Shown here piece by piece: positions 18,976 through 28,739 of a stretch of DNA of 64,000 bases. The number at the start of each line of letters is the position of its first letter. Positions within the stretch are counted from its first letter, which is position 1. Where the stretch lies: positions 62,001 to 126,000 of the forward strand of contig NZ_JAMXWN010000008.1 in NCBI RefSeq assembly GCF_024125425.1, given 5' to 3'. A model generated the notes under the pieces. That model did not search any database. It saw nothing but the letters and a program-made list of their open reading frames with translations, and had not been told where the DNA came from. The translations under genes were made by a program, and so were the position numbers. The stretch is from Sporolactobacillus kofuensis (GTDB lineage: Bacteria > Bacillota > Bacilli > Bacillales > Sporolactobacillaceae).

Positions 18976-19881
18976 ATGGAGTTAAGACAAATTCAATACT
19001 TTATCGAGGCTGCAACAAGAGAGCATATCACCCAGGCATCTGCAGCTCTCCATGTGGCACAAAGTGCGATCAGCCGACAGATTTCCCTTCTCGAGGATGA
19101 GCTGGGCGTCGCACTCTTTACGCGTAAGGGGCGGAACATTCAACTTACTCAAGCTGGTAAAATTTTTCTTGACCATGCGGAACGCGGACTGCTCGAATTT
19201 AATAAAGCCGAGCAAAAAATTAAGGAATATCTGAATCCTGAAACCGGTTTAATTAGACTAGGTATCTCAACTAGTCTTTCGGTACACACTTTACCCATTG
19301 TTTTACAGGATTTCCACAATATACATCCGGGTATTGATTTTCAATTACACCAAGGAACCGTTCCCTATTTAATTAAATTGATTGAAAAGGGCAATATTGA
19401 TCTCGCTTTCGCATCCCCGGTTCCAAAGCACCACGAGCTCGTACGCAGCAGTATTCTATATACTGAAGATATGGTTCTCTTGATGTCAAAGCAGCATGAA
19501 AAAGCAAAACGAGGATCCCTTCCATTGAGTCAATTAAAAAAAGAACGCTTCATCACATTCCGCAGCAAACTTTCCTTACAAGAATTATTTCGGGATGCGT
19601 GCAGACAAGCAGGCTTCGTACCAAATATCGTCTTTGAGGGTGAAGATATGGATACGATTAAAAGTCTGGTTGCTTCTAATTTCGGGATTGCATTAATGCC
19701 GGAAAATGCTGCTGCTTATAATCTTCCCGAGTCTGTTGCAGCAGTTCCTTTGAGTGCTCCAAAACTGTCACGATCCGTTGGTATTATCCGACCGCGTGAC
19801 CGTGATCTCGCACCATCTGAACAACTCTTTTTCTTATTCATCGATGAATTCTATGAACGCTTGCATCGTTTTGGGCAATGA
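18976..19881 (+). CDS. gltC: LysR-type activator of glutamate synthase
   Basis: This 301-residue LysR protein closely resembles Bacillus GltC. The N-terminal winged helix includes AQSAISRQISLLEDELG, and the start MELRQIQYFIEAATREH matches GltC. The C-terminal effector domain includes VFEGEDMDTIKSLVASNFGIALMP (given here as a family-typical segment). It is transcribed away from the glutamate synthase genes with a 186-base shared regulatory region, the classic arrangement. GltC is known to activate gltAB in response to 2-oxoglutarate versus glutamate. No clear ribosome binding site precedes the ATG beyond a weak GGGG. It converges on lipA. Confidence 0.95.
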   Translation: MELRQIQYFIEAATREHITQASAALHVAQSAISRQISLLEDELGVALFTRKGRNIQLTQAGKIFLDHAERGLLEFNKAEQKIKEYLNPETGLIRLGISTSLSVHTLPIVLQDFHNIHPGIDFQLHQGTVPYLIKLIEKGNIDLAFASPVPKHHELVRSSILYTEDMVLLMSKQHEKAKRGSLPLSQLKKERFITFRSKLSLQELFRDACRQAGFVPNIVFEGEDMDTIKSLVASNFGIALMPENAAAYNLPESVAAVPLSAPKLSRSVGIIRPRDRDLAPSEQLFFLFIDEFYERLHRFGQ

Positions 19882-19914
19882 AACAGAGTTGTTCCAAAGG
19901 GGATCCAACTTATT

Positions 19915-20050
19915 CTGCCCCCCGTTTGCTCGCGATCATCAGGGGCCACCGCAGGCGATCCGGGAGCCTCCTCGGAAGAATCCATAAAGCCTGCGGGGTT
20001 TCTCTCGGCTCGCTGATCCTGCAGGAGTCTCACACCTACGTGCTTAATCA
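19915..20050. repeat. dispersed intergenic repeat, copy B
   Basis: This is the most complete copy of the family. It shares GGCGATCC, GGAGCCTCCTCGGAAGAA and CATAA with copies C and D, and ends with CTGATCCTGCAGGAGTCTCA like copies A and D. It lies between the convergent gltC and lipA genes, directly beside the lipA terminator. It resembles GC-rich intergenic repeats that are common in Bacillaceae genomes. Confidence 0.65.
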
Positions 20051-20064
20051 ATAATATGCCATAT

Positions 20065-20102
20065 AAAAAGGTGTCTCACAGTCCATAGACTTTTGAGACA
20101 CC
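20065..20102 (-). terminator. terminator of lipM-lipA
   Basis: On the minus strand GGTGTCTCA pairs perfectly with TGAGACACC, with a nested AGTC/GACT hairpin in the loop, and TTTTTATA follows. It is almost identical to the hairpin after dedA at 51036-51073. Confidence 0.88.
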
Positions 20103-20117
20103 CGCTACTCGTTAAGC

Positions 20118-21050
20118 TTATTCAGTTCCCGTTTCTTTTTTATCTAATTGCTTTATTAGTTGGTCATGACGACGTCGTGACTCTTCTCCAACTTGTTCAT
20201 CTGCATGATACGAAGATCGTGCAAGTGGGCCTGCTTCACAATGTTTGAAGCCTTTCGCCAATGCAATTTCTTTCAGTTCATTGAATTCTTCTGGTGAATA
20301 ATAACGGACAACATCAAGATGTTTACGTGTTGGCTGTAGATATTGCCCAATCACCATAATGTCGACGTGATTGGCAAGCAAATCGTCCATTGCTTCTAAA
20401 ATCTCTTCTTTTGTTTCTCCGAGTCCCACCATAATGCTTGACTTCACAGGTGTATTCGGACTAAGTTCCTTTACCCTTTTCAGAACGGCAAGTGAACGAT
20501 CATAGGTTGCAATCGCTCGCACGCGTTTGGTCAACCTTCGTACGGTTTCAATATTATGATCAAAAATGTCAGGCTTCGCTTCCATCAAAGTTAAAATACT
20601 CTCATCATCGCCCTTCATGTCCGAAGGAAGCACTTCGATGGTACAGTATGGAGCTTTTCTACGAATCGCACGTATTGTTTCAGCGAAAACATAGGCACCC
20701 CCGTCTGTTAAGTCATCCCGAGCAACCGCAGTGACGACAACGTGGCGCAATTGCATTTTGCAAACCGAATCTGCCACACGCTCAGGTTCCCGAAGATCCA
20801 GTTCTGTAGGTCGGCCGGTCTTTACCGCACAAAAACGACAGCCTCTAGTACAAATATCACCGAGGATCATAAAAGTCGCAGTACGACGTGATGCCCAGCA
20901 TTCATGAATATTCGGGCATTTTGCTTCTTCACAAACAGTATGTAGCCGTTCCTCACGCATTAAATGTTTAATGTCACGATAATCTTGATTGGTGTTCAGC
21001 TTAATCTTCAACCATTCCGGTTTTCTCAAATACGTTCCACGTTGATCCAT
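20118..21050 (-). CDS. lipA: lipoyl synthase
   Basis: This 310-residue radical SAM enzyme inserts two sulfurs into octanoyl groups on carrier proteins. The auxiliary cluster motif is C40-x4-C45-x5-C51 in [14 protein letters not shown]. The radical SAM cluster is C67-x3-C71-x2-C74 in CTRGCRFC. The C-terminal [11 protein letters not shown] supplies the conserved RSSY serine. The start [19 protein letters not shown] matches Bacillus LipA, and AGGAGG lies 8 bases upstream. It follows lipM by 36 bases in one operon. Confidence 0.97.
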   Translation of the reverse strand: MDQRGTYLRKPEWLKIKLNTNQDYRDIKHLMREERLHTVCEEAKCPNIHECWASRRTATFMILGDICTRGCRFCAVKTGRPTELDLREPERVADSVCKMQLRHVVVTAVARDDLTDGGAYVFAETIRAIRRKAPYCTIEVLPSDMKGDDESILTLMEAKPDIFDHNIETVRRLTKRVRAIATYDRSLAVLKRVKELSPNTPVKSSIMVGLGETKEEILEAMDDLLANHVDIMVIGQYLQPTRKHLDVVRYYSPEEFNELKEIALAKGFKHCEAGPLARSSYHADEQVGEESRRRHDQLIKQLDKKETGTE

Positions 21051-21086
21051 GTGCTTGCCCTCCTAATGTATCTAGCCATTGTCCAC

Positions 21087-21908
21087 TTATCTTGATAGAT
21101 TCCATTGCTCAGATTCATATTTTTTCTTGGCCAAGTAAAGGACTTCTTGTTCCTCTTCCTCGCTCAGTGTAATGGGATTCAATTGAATACCAAGGCCTTT
21201 TTCAAACCCAGAATAAAAGGCACGTTTAACTTCTTCAATAGATACATCGCGCTTCAACAAGTCTTTCAATGCAACCGCTTTACCAGAGAAAGCCCGTTTT
21301 GCGCGTTGCTTTTGACGTTCACCTGCATAGTGAAAACAAGCGAACAGCTCGTTTTCATCAATTGCAATCGGAATCGATCCGTGCTGAAGAATCATACCCT
21401 TTTGCCGTGTTTGAGCACTCCCGGCCGCTTTTCTTCCCTCGACAACAAGTTCATACCACGATGCTTCCTCAAAGCATACCGGTGAATGCGAACGCCCAAA
21501 ATTATCGTCAGGAATCGCAAGTTCAGCGTGTAACCCCATTGCTTTGAATCCTTCAAGTAATCCTTTTGACAATACCCGATAGGCGCCAACGACCGAACCT
21601 GGCATTTCAGGATAGTCTTCCGGGATGATCACACTGTACGTCAGCTCTTGATGATGTAAGACAGCTAACCCACCTGTTAATCTGCGCACGCATTCTGCAC
21701 CAATCGCGTGTACACCTTCCAGATCGATTCTACCGGTAGTTTTTTGAAAGTAACCAAGTGACAATCCTGGGGGATCCCACCCATAGAATCGAAGCACCGG
21801 TTGTTTTCGTCCCTTTGCACCACATTCGAGCAGATATTCATCGAGCGCCATATTGTATGCCGGTGTATGGATTCCAGAATCGATAAATAGCCACTTTTGT
21901 TCAGTCAT
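21087..21908 (-). CDS. lipM: octanoyltransferase LipM (lipoate-protein ligase A fold)
   Basis: This 273-residue protein transfers octanoate from acyl carrier protein to GcvH in the Bacillus lipoylation route. The acyl-enzyme cysteine is C145 in SPVCFEEASWYELVV, followed by EGRKAAGSAQTRQKG with the conserved lysine K160. FYGWDPPGLSLGYFQ is also typical. The usual RRxTGGRAVLH loop reads RRLTGGLAVLH, so a normally conserved Arg is Leu. LipL-type amidotransferases carry GGLAV there, but the rest matches LipM. It is co-transcribed with lipA; gcvH is elsewhere in the window. LipL is not seen here. Confidence 0.93.
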   Translation of the reverse strand: MTEQKWLFIDSGIHTPAYNMALDEYLLECGAKGRKQPVLRFYGWDPPGLSLGYFQKTTGRIDLEGVHAIGAECVRRLTGGLAVLHHQELTYSVIIPEDYPEMPGSVVGAYRVLSKGLLEGFKAMGLHAELAIPDDNFGRSHSPVCFEEASWYELVVEGRKAAGSAQTRQKGMILQHGSIPIAIDENELFACFHYAGERQKQRAKRAFSGKAVALKDLLKRDVSIEEVKRAFYSGFEKGLGIQLNPITLSEEEEQEVLYLAKKKYESEQWNLSR

Positions 21909-22309
21909 ATCCTCTTCACCTCTTCAACCCTGTTCATGATTTTTGAACCCATGATTCCACTTTATGTTTTGCCGGCTGCAAATGAGCGCCTCATGGATGC
22001 ACTTTACGAGGTTGTACATCTGAAATGTTCATAATAAATAAAGTATAGTTTCACAATCAGCTGTGCCATAATGCTCATTAGGACTGCACAACTTCTCCCA
22101 CTATCATAACAAGAATATAAAGCCATGAATACTTGCTTAAGAAACAAAAATAAACTCAGGAATGGCAGTGTCATCAAAGCGATGGCTATGATACACTTAA
22201 AGGATAGTAAATTCGGTGTAACGAATCGTTTCGGGTTAATTGGTGATCAGTTTTTTCTATATAAATAGGTACATCTTCCAGTTTTTACAATTTAAGGAGC
22301 TCTTAATTG
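21909..22309. other. divergent promoter region, nothing else recognised
   Basis: About 400 AT-rich bases separate lipM and the SNF2 helicase gene, which are transcribed apart. It must hold both promoters. I could not pick either with confidence and see no RNA gene or repeat. Confidence 0.4.
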
Positions 22310-25300
22310 ATGGATCGCTTTCTTCAGATGACTTTTATTCCTCAGATAGAGAATACATGGAACTTTTTCGTTTGGTTAACCGATGATCGTGGAAAGGCAC
22401 TTTCTTTCTCGAGTTTACTGTCCGAGAAAGAATCGGTTCCAGATTGGCTAACAGCGACTTCTGCTTACCCTTATTTCCCATATCAAACGAAATTTGTTGA
22501 TGGAAAAGATGAGAAGGAAGTTAACGGGATAATTATGCCTATGGCTCGTGTGTTTCAGTTGATTCGTGATGAGGCATTCTATACGCACCAGACAGATCTT
22601 TATCCCGGATTAACGATACAATGGTTTCGCCAAATCTCTGAAGCCCTCGCTATTTTATTAGAGAACGGTCACTTTTATCCCTTCTTTTATCATCTGAATC
22701 GTGGGAAGAATGATCAATGTTACTTCTGCCACTGGATTCCGGACGCCCACGCATTAAGTGAGAGTGGTTTGTTCGCCGACTGGCTAAGCCGTCTTCCACA
22801 GCTTGCTTTCTCAATTGAAGAACTTCAAGATCAGAAAGTACAGCAATGGCTGTATTTAGTCGTTATTTATTGGCTAAATGCTATGATTCGAGCTTTATCA
22901 TCGACAACGGACGCTGAGGGACAGTCACAAATTGAGAGCATGACGCACGCTTCTCCCATCAGTCACGAGATCGTTCAGCAGCAAGTCACCAGTGGTCATC
23001 CGCTGCTCAGTTTCGGTAAACCTTGGTTGATTGTTCACGACCCAAAGGATATAACTCAAATGGAAAAACTGGAATTTGAGATGGCTGGATGGGTGCGTAC
23101 GGTTTCTGCCAATCAGCAAGATTCTTGGACACAGGCCTTATTGAATTATAAACGAGAACAGATGGAAAATTACTTTGAGCCTGAACGTGCAGAGATTGTA
23201 CTGAAACCGGCGGATCCTACCAACCTTTTTTCACAGTCAGCCCTTTGGTCCTATGCCATCAAAATATTTGGTTGGCAAAATGGGCATCTCGTCAAACAAT
23301 CACCTGAACAATTAGAAGACTATTCCACGCTCGACGAAAAACACAGTTGGTTGTTTGATCGTCTACAGACGGTGAAATCTAAAGTGTCCAAGACTTTGAT
23401 GCAGTTCTTCGATGGTCCATCGGAAGGTTTTCTTACCGTCAATGATCTCTCAGAGTTTTATCAATATGAAACGGTGCTATCAGAGGCATCGATTGATGTT
23501 TCATTTCCAAAAAACATTGATATAGAGGATGCCTCCGACTCAATTTCTATTGACCTAGACATTCATCCGTCAAAATTCGAAGATGGGCCATCTCTTTTCA
23601 GTCTTGCGTCCCTAATCAGTTATGATTGGCGAATTGCGATCGGAGACATGCAACTCAGTGCTGAAGATTTTAAGCAACTGGTCCAAGCAAACCAACCATT
23701 TATCCATCAAGGAACTAAATGGATCCACCTGCCGATGCAGCAAATAATGAAAGCTTATCAAGAAATGGCAGACACCTTGGACTTGTTTGACAAAACGCCC
23801 ACCGTCTCTTCTGCAATGAAATTAGAAGCAACCAGACGCCGAAAACGAAACACACACCTTTCTATTCATCTGGATGCAAATCTTGATAACTATCTCAGCA
23901 ATTTATTGAAGAAACCATCACGAACCGTACCCTTACCGGATGCATTTATCGGTCAACTGCGTCCTTATCAAAAGAAAGGCTATACATGGCTTGTCAATTT
24001 ACGCCATCGACGCGTTGGCGGATGCCTAGCTGATGATATGGGATTAGGGAAAACCGTGCAGGCAATCGCTTATTTGGACTACTGTAAGCAGAATCCTGAG
24101 CAGCAGATCCAGGCTACCGGCAAGCCAAATGCACCGGCGCTGATCATTTGCCCGACATCTCTGGTCGCAAATTGGAAACATGAATGTGCAACCTTTTCGC
24201 CACAGCTTAAGATTTACATCCATCATGGCAGCGACCGATTGAGAGGTCCTGCGTTCAGAGACCAATTGAACCATTGTGATGTCGTGATCACCAGTTACGC
24301 GATCTATACAAAAGAAGCAAGTGAGCTGCTGAATTATTACTGGAATTGTGTCATTCTTGATGAGGCACAAGCAATAAAAAATCCGCATGCACAGAAAACC
24401 CGGGCACTCCGCCCTATTCAAACGGCACACCGACTTGTCTTAACCGGGACACCTATTGAAAATCATCTTGAAGAACTATGGTCAATCATGGATTTTCTGA
24501 ATCCCGGCTATCTTGGTGCACTTGAACGATTCCGAAAGCAATTTATTCACCCGGTGGAAAAAAAGAACAGTCGTTCTAAGGCGAGTCAACTGACACGGAT
24601 GATCCGCCCCTTTCTTCTACGGCGTGAAAAAACAGATAAGAAAATTATTCATGATCTGCCAGAAAAAGTCGAAGCAAAGCGGATTTGCAATCTAACAAAA
24701 AACCAAGCTTCTCTGTATCAGTCAATTGTTAATCGATTGAAGAAAAATGTAGTCCAAACCGGAGGCATCCAGCGAAAAGGCTTGATTCTCTCAACACTTA
24801 CAAAACTGAAACAGGTTTGTGATCATCCATCTTTAGTAAGTGATCAACCTACTGATGATCAAACTTCAGGAAAACTTAATTTATTTTTTCATATTCTGGA
24901 ACCGTTATTTGAGCAGGATGAGAAAGTGCTTGTCTTTACACAATATATCCAGATGGGCAAAATTCTTCTTGAAGAAACGCAGCGCCGTCATCCAGATGCT
25001 GAGATCTATTTTCTTCACGGAGCACTCAGCGCTGATCAGCGCCAAAAAATGATTGAAAACTTCCAGAACCCAACGAGTAAAAAGTCACTTTTTATTCTTT
25101 CATTAAAAGCTGGAGGCGTCGGTATCAATTTGACAGCAGCAGGTTATGTCATTCACTATGATCGTTGGTGGAATCCTGCCGTTGAAGAACAGGCGACCGA
25201 CCGTGCCTATCGCATTGGTCAAGAGCGTAATGTCTATGTGTACAAACTCATTTGTGAAGGAACACTTGAAGAACGCATTGATCAGCTCATTGAACAAAAA

Positions 25301-25405
25301 AAGAATCTTCAAAAGCAAATCTTGAGTGGTGGAGAATCCTGGCTTACTGAAATGAGTGATCAGGAATTGATGAATTTGATTCAATTGCATGAGGGAGTGT
25401 TGTAA
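22310..25405 (+). CDS. SNF2-family ATPase/helicase, YwqA-like
   Basis: This is a protein of about 1031 residues. The C-terminal 450 residues are a two-lobed SNF2 motor: LRPYQKKGYTWL, Walker A in DDMGLGKTVQ near residue 575, Walker B VILDEAQAIKN near 683, motif III LTGTPIENHLEELW, and motif VI ATDRAYRIGQ. The N-terminal half fits the uncharacterised domains of bacterial SWIM-associated SNF2 proteins. The role is probably DNA translocation or remodelling in transcription or repair. The frame opens with TTG 22307; ATG 22310 also follows AAGGAG. The next gene encodes a SWIM zinc-finger protein, as in B. subtilis ywqA-ywqB. Confidence 0.92.
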   Translation: MDRFLQMTFIPQIENTWNFFVWLTDDRGKALSFSSLLSEKESVPDWLTATSAYPYFPYQTKFVDGKDEKEVNGIIMPMARVFQLIRDEAFYTHQTDLYPGLTIQWFRQISEALAILLENGHFYPFFYHLNRGKNDQCYFCHWIPDAHALSESGLFADWLSRLPQLAFSIEELQDQKVQQWLYLVVIYWLNAMIRALSSTTDAEGQSQIESMTHASPISHEIVQQQVTSGHPLLSFGKPWLIVHDPKDITQMEKLEFEMAGWVRTVSANQQDSWTQALLNYKREQMENYFEPERAEIVLKPADPTNLFSQSALWSYAIKIFGWQNGHLVKQSPEQLEDYSTLDEKHSWLFDRLQTVKSKVSKTLMQFFDGPSEGFLTVNDLSEFYQYETVLSEASIDVSFPKNIDIEDASDSISIDLDIHPSKFEDGPSLFSLASLISYDWRIAIGDMQLSAEDFKQLVQANQPFIHQGTKWIHLPMQQIMKAYQEMADTLDLFDKTPTVSSAMKLEATRRRKRNTHLSIHLDANLDNYLSNLLKKPSRTVPLPDAFIGQLRPYQKKGYTWLVNLRHRRVGGCLADDMGLGKTVQAIAYLDYCKQNPEQQIQATGKPNAPALIICPTSLVANWKHECATFSPQLKIYIHHGSDRLRGPAFRDQLNHCDVVITSYAIYTKEASELLNYYWNCVILDEAQAIKNPHAQKTRALRPIQTAHRLVLTGTPIENHLEELWSIMDFLNPGYLGALERFRKQFIHPVEKKNSRSKASQLTRMIRPFLLRREKTDKKIIHDLPEKVEAKRICNLTKNQASLYQSIVNRLKKNVVQTGGIQRKGLILSTLTKLKQVCDHPSLVSDQPTDDQTSGKLNLFFHILEPLFEQDEKVLVFTQYIQMGKILLEETQRRHPDAEIYFLHGALSADQRQKMIENFQNPTSKKSLFILSLKAGGVGINLTAAGYVIHYDRWWNPAVEEQATDRAYRIGQERNVYVYKLICEGTLEERIDQLIEQKKNLQKQILSGGESWLTEMSDQELMNLIQLHEGVL

Positions 25406-25406
25406 C

Positions 25407-25967
25407 ATGGTCCTTCGACTGACTTTCCGGAGTACCACGCTTGCGAAATGGCTTTCCCAGTTCGCAACGTACATGACGGGAAATACATTTAAACGGGGCA
25501 TCAGCCTTTTTGATAAGCATCGTGTCTGGGATTATCATGCATCAGATAAAGGATTGCATGCAAGTGTTGAAGATATTCATCACACATTTTATCAGGTGCA
25601 TATTCAGTGGCAAAAAGAGGACTACGAATTAACAGGAAACGCTCAGCGACTACCTATTCCCGACAAAATCGAAGTAAAATGTGAATGTACATCAGCCCAC
25701 CCCTATTGTGCACATGCTGTAGCAGCGATTATCTACTGGATAAAGCGGCTGGACGACACCAAAAGCGAGCACACGCCTATTCTCTCAGTTGCAGACCAAG
25801 GCGACAGCCCTGCCTACCAACGTCTCCTGGAAAACTATAAAAATCTTGAACAGTCCGTTACACCGTCTTTTCAGCGATTCGATAAACAGAAGCTCATTAA
25901 TCGGCCGGATTTCCAAGAGATTGCTGAGCAGATTGTCAAATCAGTGAGCGCTAATCAACATGATTAG
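25407..25967 (+). CDS. small SWIM zinc-finger protein, YwqB-like
   Basis: This 186-residue protein has one SWIM finger: C92-x-C94-x6-C101-x-H103 in VKCECTSAHPYCAHAV, the CxCxnCxH pattern for zinc and nucleic-acid or protein binding. The ATG at 25407 is one base after the helicase stop, with GGGAG 9 bases upstream, so the genes are tightly coupled. The B. subtilis partner YwqB is, to my memory, much longer, so this version seems reduced to the finger and a short tail. It may serve as a DNA-targeting adaptor for the SNF2 motor. A terminator follows 35 bases downstream. Confidence 0.82.
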   Translation: MVLRLTFRSTTLAKWLSQFATYMTGNTFKRGISLFDKHRVWDYHASDKGLHASVEDIHHTFYQVHIQWQKEDYELTGNAQRLPIPDKIEVKCECTSAHPYCAHAVAAIIYWIKRLDDTKSEHTPILSVADQGDSPAYQRLLENYKNLEQSVTPSFQRFDKQKLINRPDFQEIAEQIVKSVSANQHD

Positions 25968-26002
25968 CGCTCAATCCTTCAAAAATGAAACGCTCGAGCA
26001 TA

Positions 26003-26034
26003 CCATTTGTATCATTGACAAATGGGTTTTTTTT
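26003..26034 (+). terminator. terminator of the SNF2-SWIM operon
   Basis: CCATTTGT pairs with ACAAATGG across a 7-base loop, followed by G and eight T residues. Confidence 0.9.
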
Positions 26035-26179
26035 CAAAAAGAATCAGTTAAATTAGGTTCCAACAGTCCAAGATATGCCTGCACAAATGGCTATCTTGGT
26101 TTAAGCTTTTTTTGTTTTCACCTAAACAATGGCGAATAAATGTAATCTTTGACAAAAATGTGATGAGCGTTCAATTGAT

Positions 26180-26221
26180 CACTTTTTCCCTCACCTAAAG
26201 TACAGGAATCGGGAAAAAGTG
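26180..26221. promoter_or_regulatory. inverted repeat next to the hom promoter
   Basis: CACTTTTTCCC and GGGAAAAAGTG form a perfect 11-bp inverted repeat with a 20-base spacer. It ends 3 bases before the hom -35 box. No T tract follows, so it may be a regulator-binding dyad rather than a terminator. Confidence 0.5.
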
Positions 26222-26223
26222 GG

Positions 26224-26252
26224 TTGTTGTTGTTGATTCTTCGGGTTATAAT
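26224..26252 (+). promoter_or_regulatory. promoter of hom-thrC-thrB
   Basis: TTGTTG at 26224-26229 and TATAAT at 26247-26252 are separated by exactly 17 bases. The predicted leader is about 130 bases. I saw no T-box or obvious leader peptide in it. Confidence 0.7.
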
Positions 26253-26389
26253 GCAAGTTACATAACCGAGTGTATTATTTTACTGAAAACTTAAAAATTG
26301 CAGACAGTTGCGTTTTCGACGCAACCGCGTTTCCTTCTGAGAAAGTGTTCGATGGATTGGATGTGCGCGAATACGAGGAGTGATGTGCA

Positions 26390-27676
26390 TTGGAGAAGGT
26401 GTCCATAGGCTTACTTGGATTCGGAACAGTCGGTACAGGCGTTGTCCGCCTGATTACAAAAGATAGAGAGCGCCTCGAAGAGCGCACCGGCTGCAAGATC
26501 CATTTGGAGAAAGTACTTGTCCGTAACAAAAACAGAGCAAGAAAAGTCCTCATTGATAATCGAAAATTAACAACGAATGTGTATGAAATTCTTGACAATC
26601 CGGAAATCAATGTAATTATTGAGTTGATTGGTGGCGTAGATCAAGCTTATCGCTATATTCTTCGCGCACTGAGAAACAAAAAAAATGTGATTACCGCAAA
26701 CAAAGATTTAATGGCTTCTTATGGTGAGGAACTCCTCCTAGAGGCACGGGCAAATCAATGTGACCTTTATTATGAGGCCAGTGTGGCCGGTGGTATCCCA
26801 ATCCTGAGAACATTGACAGACAGTTTAGGTGCCGACCGCATTCAGAAAATGATCGGAATTGTGAATGGTACCACAAACTATATTCTGAGCAAGATGAGTG
26901 GTGAAGGATTGTCCTACGAGAAAGCACTCTCTTCAGCACAACGGCTCGGCTTTGCAGAAGCAGATCCGTCCTCTGATGTTGAAGGGCTTGATGCTGCGAG
27001 AAAAATGGTCATTCTGAGTCATCTCGCCTTTTCTATTCCAGTTAAATTAGATGATGTGAAAATAAAGGGCATCACAGATGTCACTCGAGAAGACATTGCT
27101 TTTGCTCAGAAACTCGGGTATACAATTAAGTTGGTCGGTATTTCAGAAGTCAACAACGGTGATATTGATGTGCGGGTTGGACCAACACTGCTCCCTAATG
27201 GACATCAGCTCGCGTCTGTCGAGAATGAAAACAATGCGATTTATGTCTACAGCTCCGTTCTTGGCGAAACCATGTATTATGGTGCTGGTGCTGGTGAAGG
27301 CCCGACATCAGTTTCCGTTATTTCCGACCTACTTTCTGTCATTCATAATATGAAGCTGGGCATGACTGGTAACCATATCTTTTTACCAAAGAAAGAACTC
27401 CATGCCCGCAAAGATAATCTTGTAGAAAGCCAATTTTTTGTTCGTATGCATATCAAAGATCAGCCAGGTTCCTTTTCTAAATTAACCGACCTGTTCAGGG
27501 AACAGAACATCAGTCTTGAAAAGCTCTATCAGGAACCGGTCCCTGGCCGAGATGTTGCTGAAATTGCTATAATTACGCACACGACCAATAAAGTTCGATT
27601 CGAGCAATCCTTTGATATTCTTAAGCACTTAGATGTTGTTGTAAACGCCAAATATTTCCGAGTTGAAAGGGGCTAA
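26390..27676 (+). CDS. hom: homoserine dehydrogenase with ACT domain
   Basis: This 428-residue enzyme reduces aspartate semialdehyde to homoserine. The N-terminal dinucleotide fold is [26 protein letters not shown] and the segment from [12 protein letters not shown] to the following [10 protein letters not shown] form the catalytic core. Residues about 347-425 are an ACT domain ([17 protein letters not shown]) expected to sense threonine. Translation appears to start at TTG 26390, 9 bases after GAGGAG, since an in-frame TGA lies just upstream. It heads a compact hom-thrC-thrB operon. Confidence 0.96.
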   Translation: MEKVSIGLLGFGTVGTGVVRLITKDRERLEERTGCKIHLEKVLVRNKNRARKVLIDNRKLTTNVYEILDNPEINVIIELIGGVDQAYRYILRALRNKKNVITANKDLMASYGEELLLEARANQCDLYYEASVAGGIPILRTLTDSLGADRIQKMIGIVNGTTNYILSKMSGEGLSYEKALSSAQRLGFAEADPSSDVEGLDAARKMVILSHLAFSIPVKLDDVKIKGITDVTREDIAFAQKLGYTIKLVGISEVNNGDIDVRVGPTLLPNGHQLASVENENNAIYVYSSVLGETMYYGAGAGEGPTSVSVISDLLSVIHNMKLGMTGNHIFLPKKELHARKDNLVESQFFVRMHIKDQPGSFSKLTDLFREQNISLEKLYQEPVPGRDVAEIAIITHTTNKVRFEQSFDILKHLDVVVNAKYFRVERG

Positions 27677-27680
27677 CATC

Positions 27681-28739
27681 ATGGTTTGGAAAGGTCTTAT
27701 GGAAAAATACAAGGATGTTTTGCCGGTATCCGACAAAACACCACGATTGACTCTGCTCGAAGGAAATACTCCGCTCATTCCACTCGAGAAACTTTCCGAA
27801 AAATTAGATTGTGAAATTTACGGTAAATTTGAGGGATTAAATCCGACAGGCAGCTTTAAGGACCGCGGCATGTTTCTCGCCGTTGCGAAAGCAAAAGAAA
27901 GTGGTAGTACCGGGGTAATCTGCGCCTCAACTGGCAATACGTCTGCGTCAGCCGCTGCGTACAGTGCACGTGCTGGGATGGACTGTATCATCGTCATTCC
28001 AAAAGGAAAAATTGCACTCGGTAAATTAGCACAGTCGGTCATGTACGGTGCCAAGATTTTCGAGGTCAATGGCAACTTTGATCAAGCTCTGGATATTGTC
28101 CGTTATACTGGCGCACATTCTGATTTTACAATTGTGAATTCGATAAATCCATTTCGACTGGAAGGCCAAAAAACAGGTGCTTATGAGATTGTCGACCAGC
28201 TTGGTTCAGCGCCGGATGTCCTTTGCATTCCGGTTGGAAATGCTGGCAATATCTCTGCTTATTGGAAAGGATTCAAAGAGCTGCGCGACAACAAACAGAT
28301 TGCCCCCCCTGAAATTCATGGTTTCGAAGCTGAAGGATCAGCAGCAATCGTGAAAAATAAGGTCATCGAACATCCTGAAACCATTGCAACAGCGATTCGG
28401 ATCGGCAACCCGGCGAGTTGGAAACTTGCCGTTGCAGCTGAAAAAGAGTCTGGTGGAGAAATTGACTCCGTAACAGATGATGAAATTATTGCTGCGTACA
28501 AGCTCATTGCCCGTACGGAAGGAGTATTCGCCGAACCAGCATCCTGTGCTTCTATTGCCGGTCTTATTAAACATGTCAAAGCAGGAAAGATTAAGAAGGG
28601 ATCTAAGATCGTCTGCATTTTGACCGGAAATGGGTTGAAAGATCCGGCGACTGCAATGGATACACTGACGATTGAGCCAACAATTATTGGGGCTGAGGAG
28701 TCGGCAGTTGTTGATCATTTGCAACAGGTGTCCAAATGA
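27681..28739 (+). CDS. thrC: threonine synthase
   Basis: This 352-residue PLP enzyme converts phosphohomoserine to threonine. The PLP lysine is K60 in [12 protein letters not shown], and the phosphate-binding glycines are in [12 protein letters not shown]. The length is that of the short (class I-like Bacillus) threonine synthases. The frame opens at 27663 inside hom, but ATG 27681 follows an AAGGGG site and lies 4 bases after the hom stop. Its stop overlaps the thrB start (ATGA), indicating translational coupling. Confidence 0.96.
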   Translation: MVWKGLMEKYKDVLPVSDKTPRLTLLEGNTPLIPLEKLSEKLDCEIYGKFEGLNPTGSFKDRGMFLAVAKAKESGSTGVICASTGNTSASAAAYSARAGMDCIIVIPKGKIALGKLAQSVMYGAKIFEVNGNFDQALDIVRYTGAHSDFTIVNSINPFRLEGQKTGAYEIVDQLGSAPDVLCIPVGNAGNISAYWKGFKELRDNKQIAPPEIHGFEAEGSAAIVKNKVIEHPETIATAIRIGNPASWKLAVAAEKESGGEIDSVTDDEIIAAYKLIARTEGVFAEPASCASIAGLIKHVKAGKIKKGSKIVCILTGNGLKDPATAMDTLTIEPTIIGAEESAVVDHLQQVSK

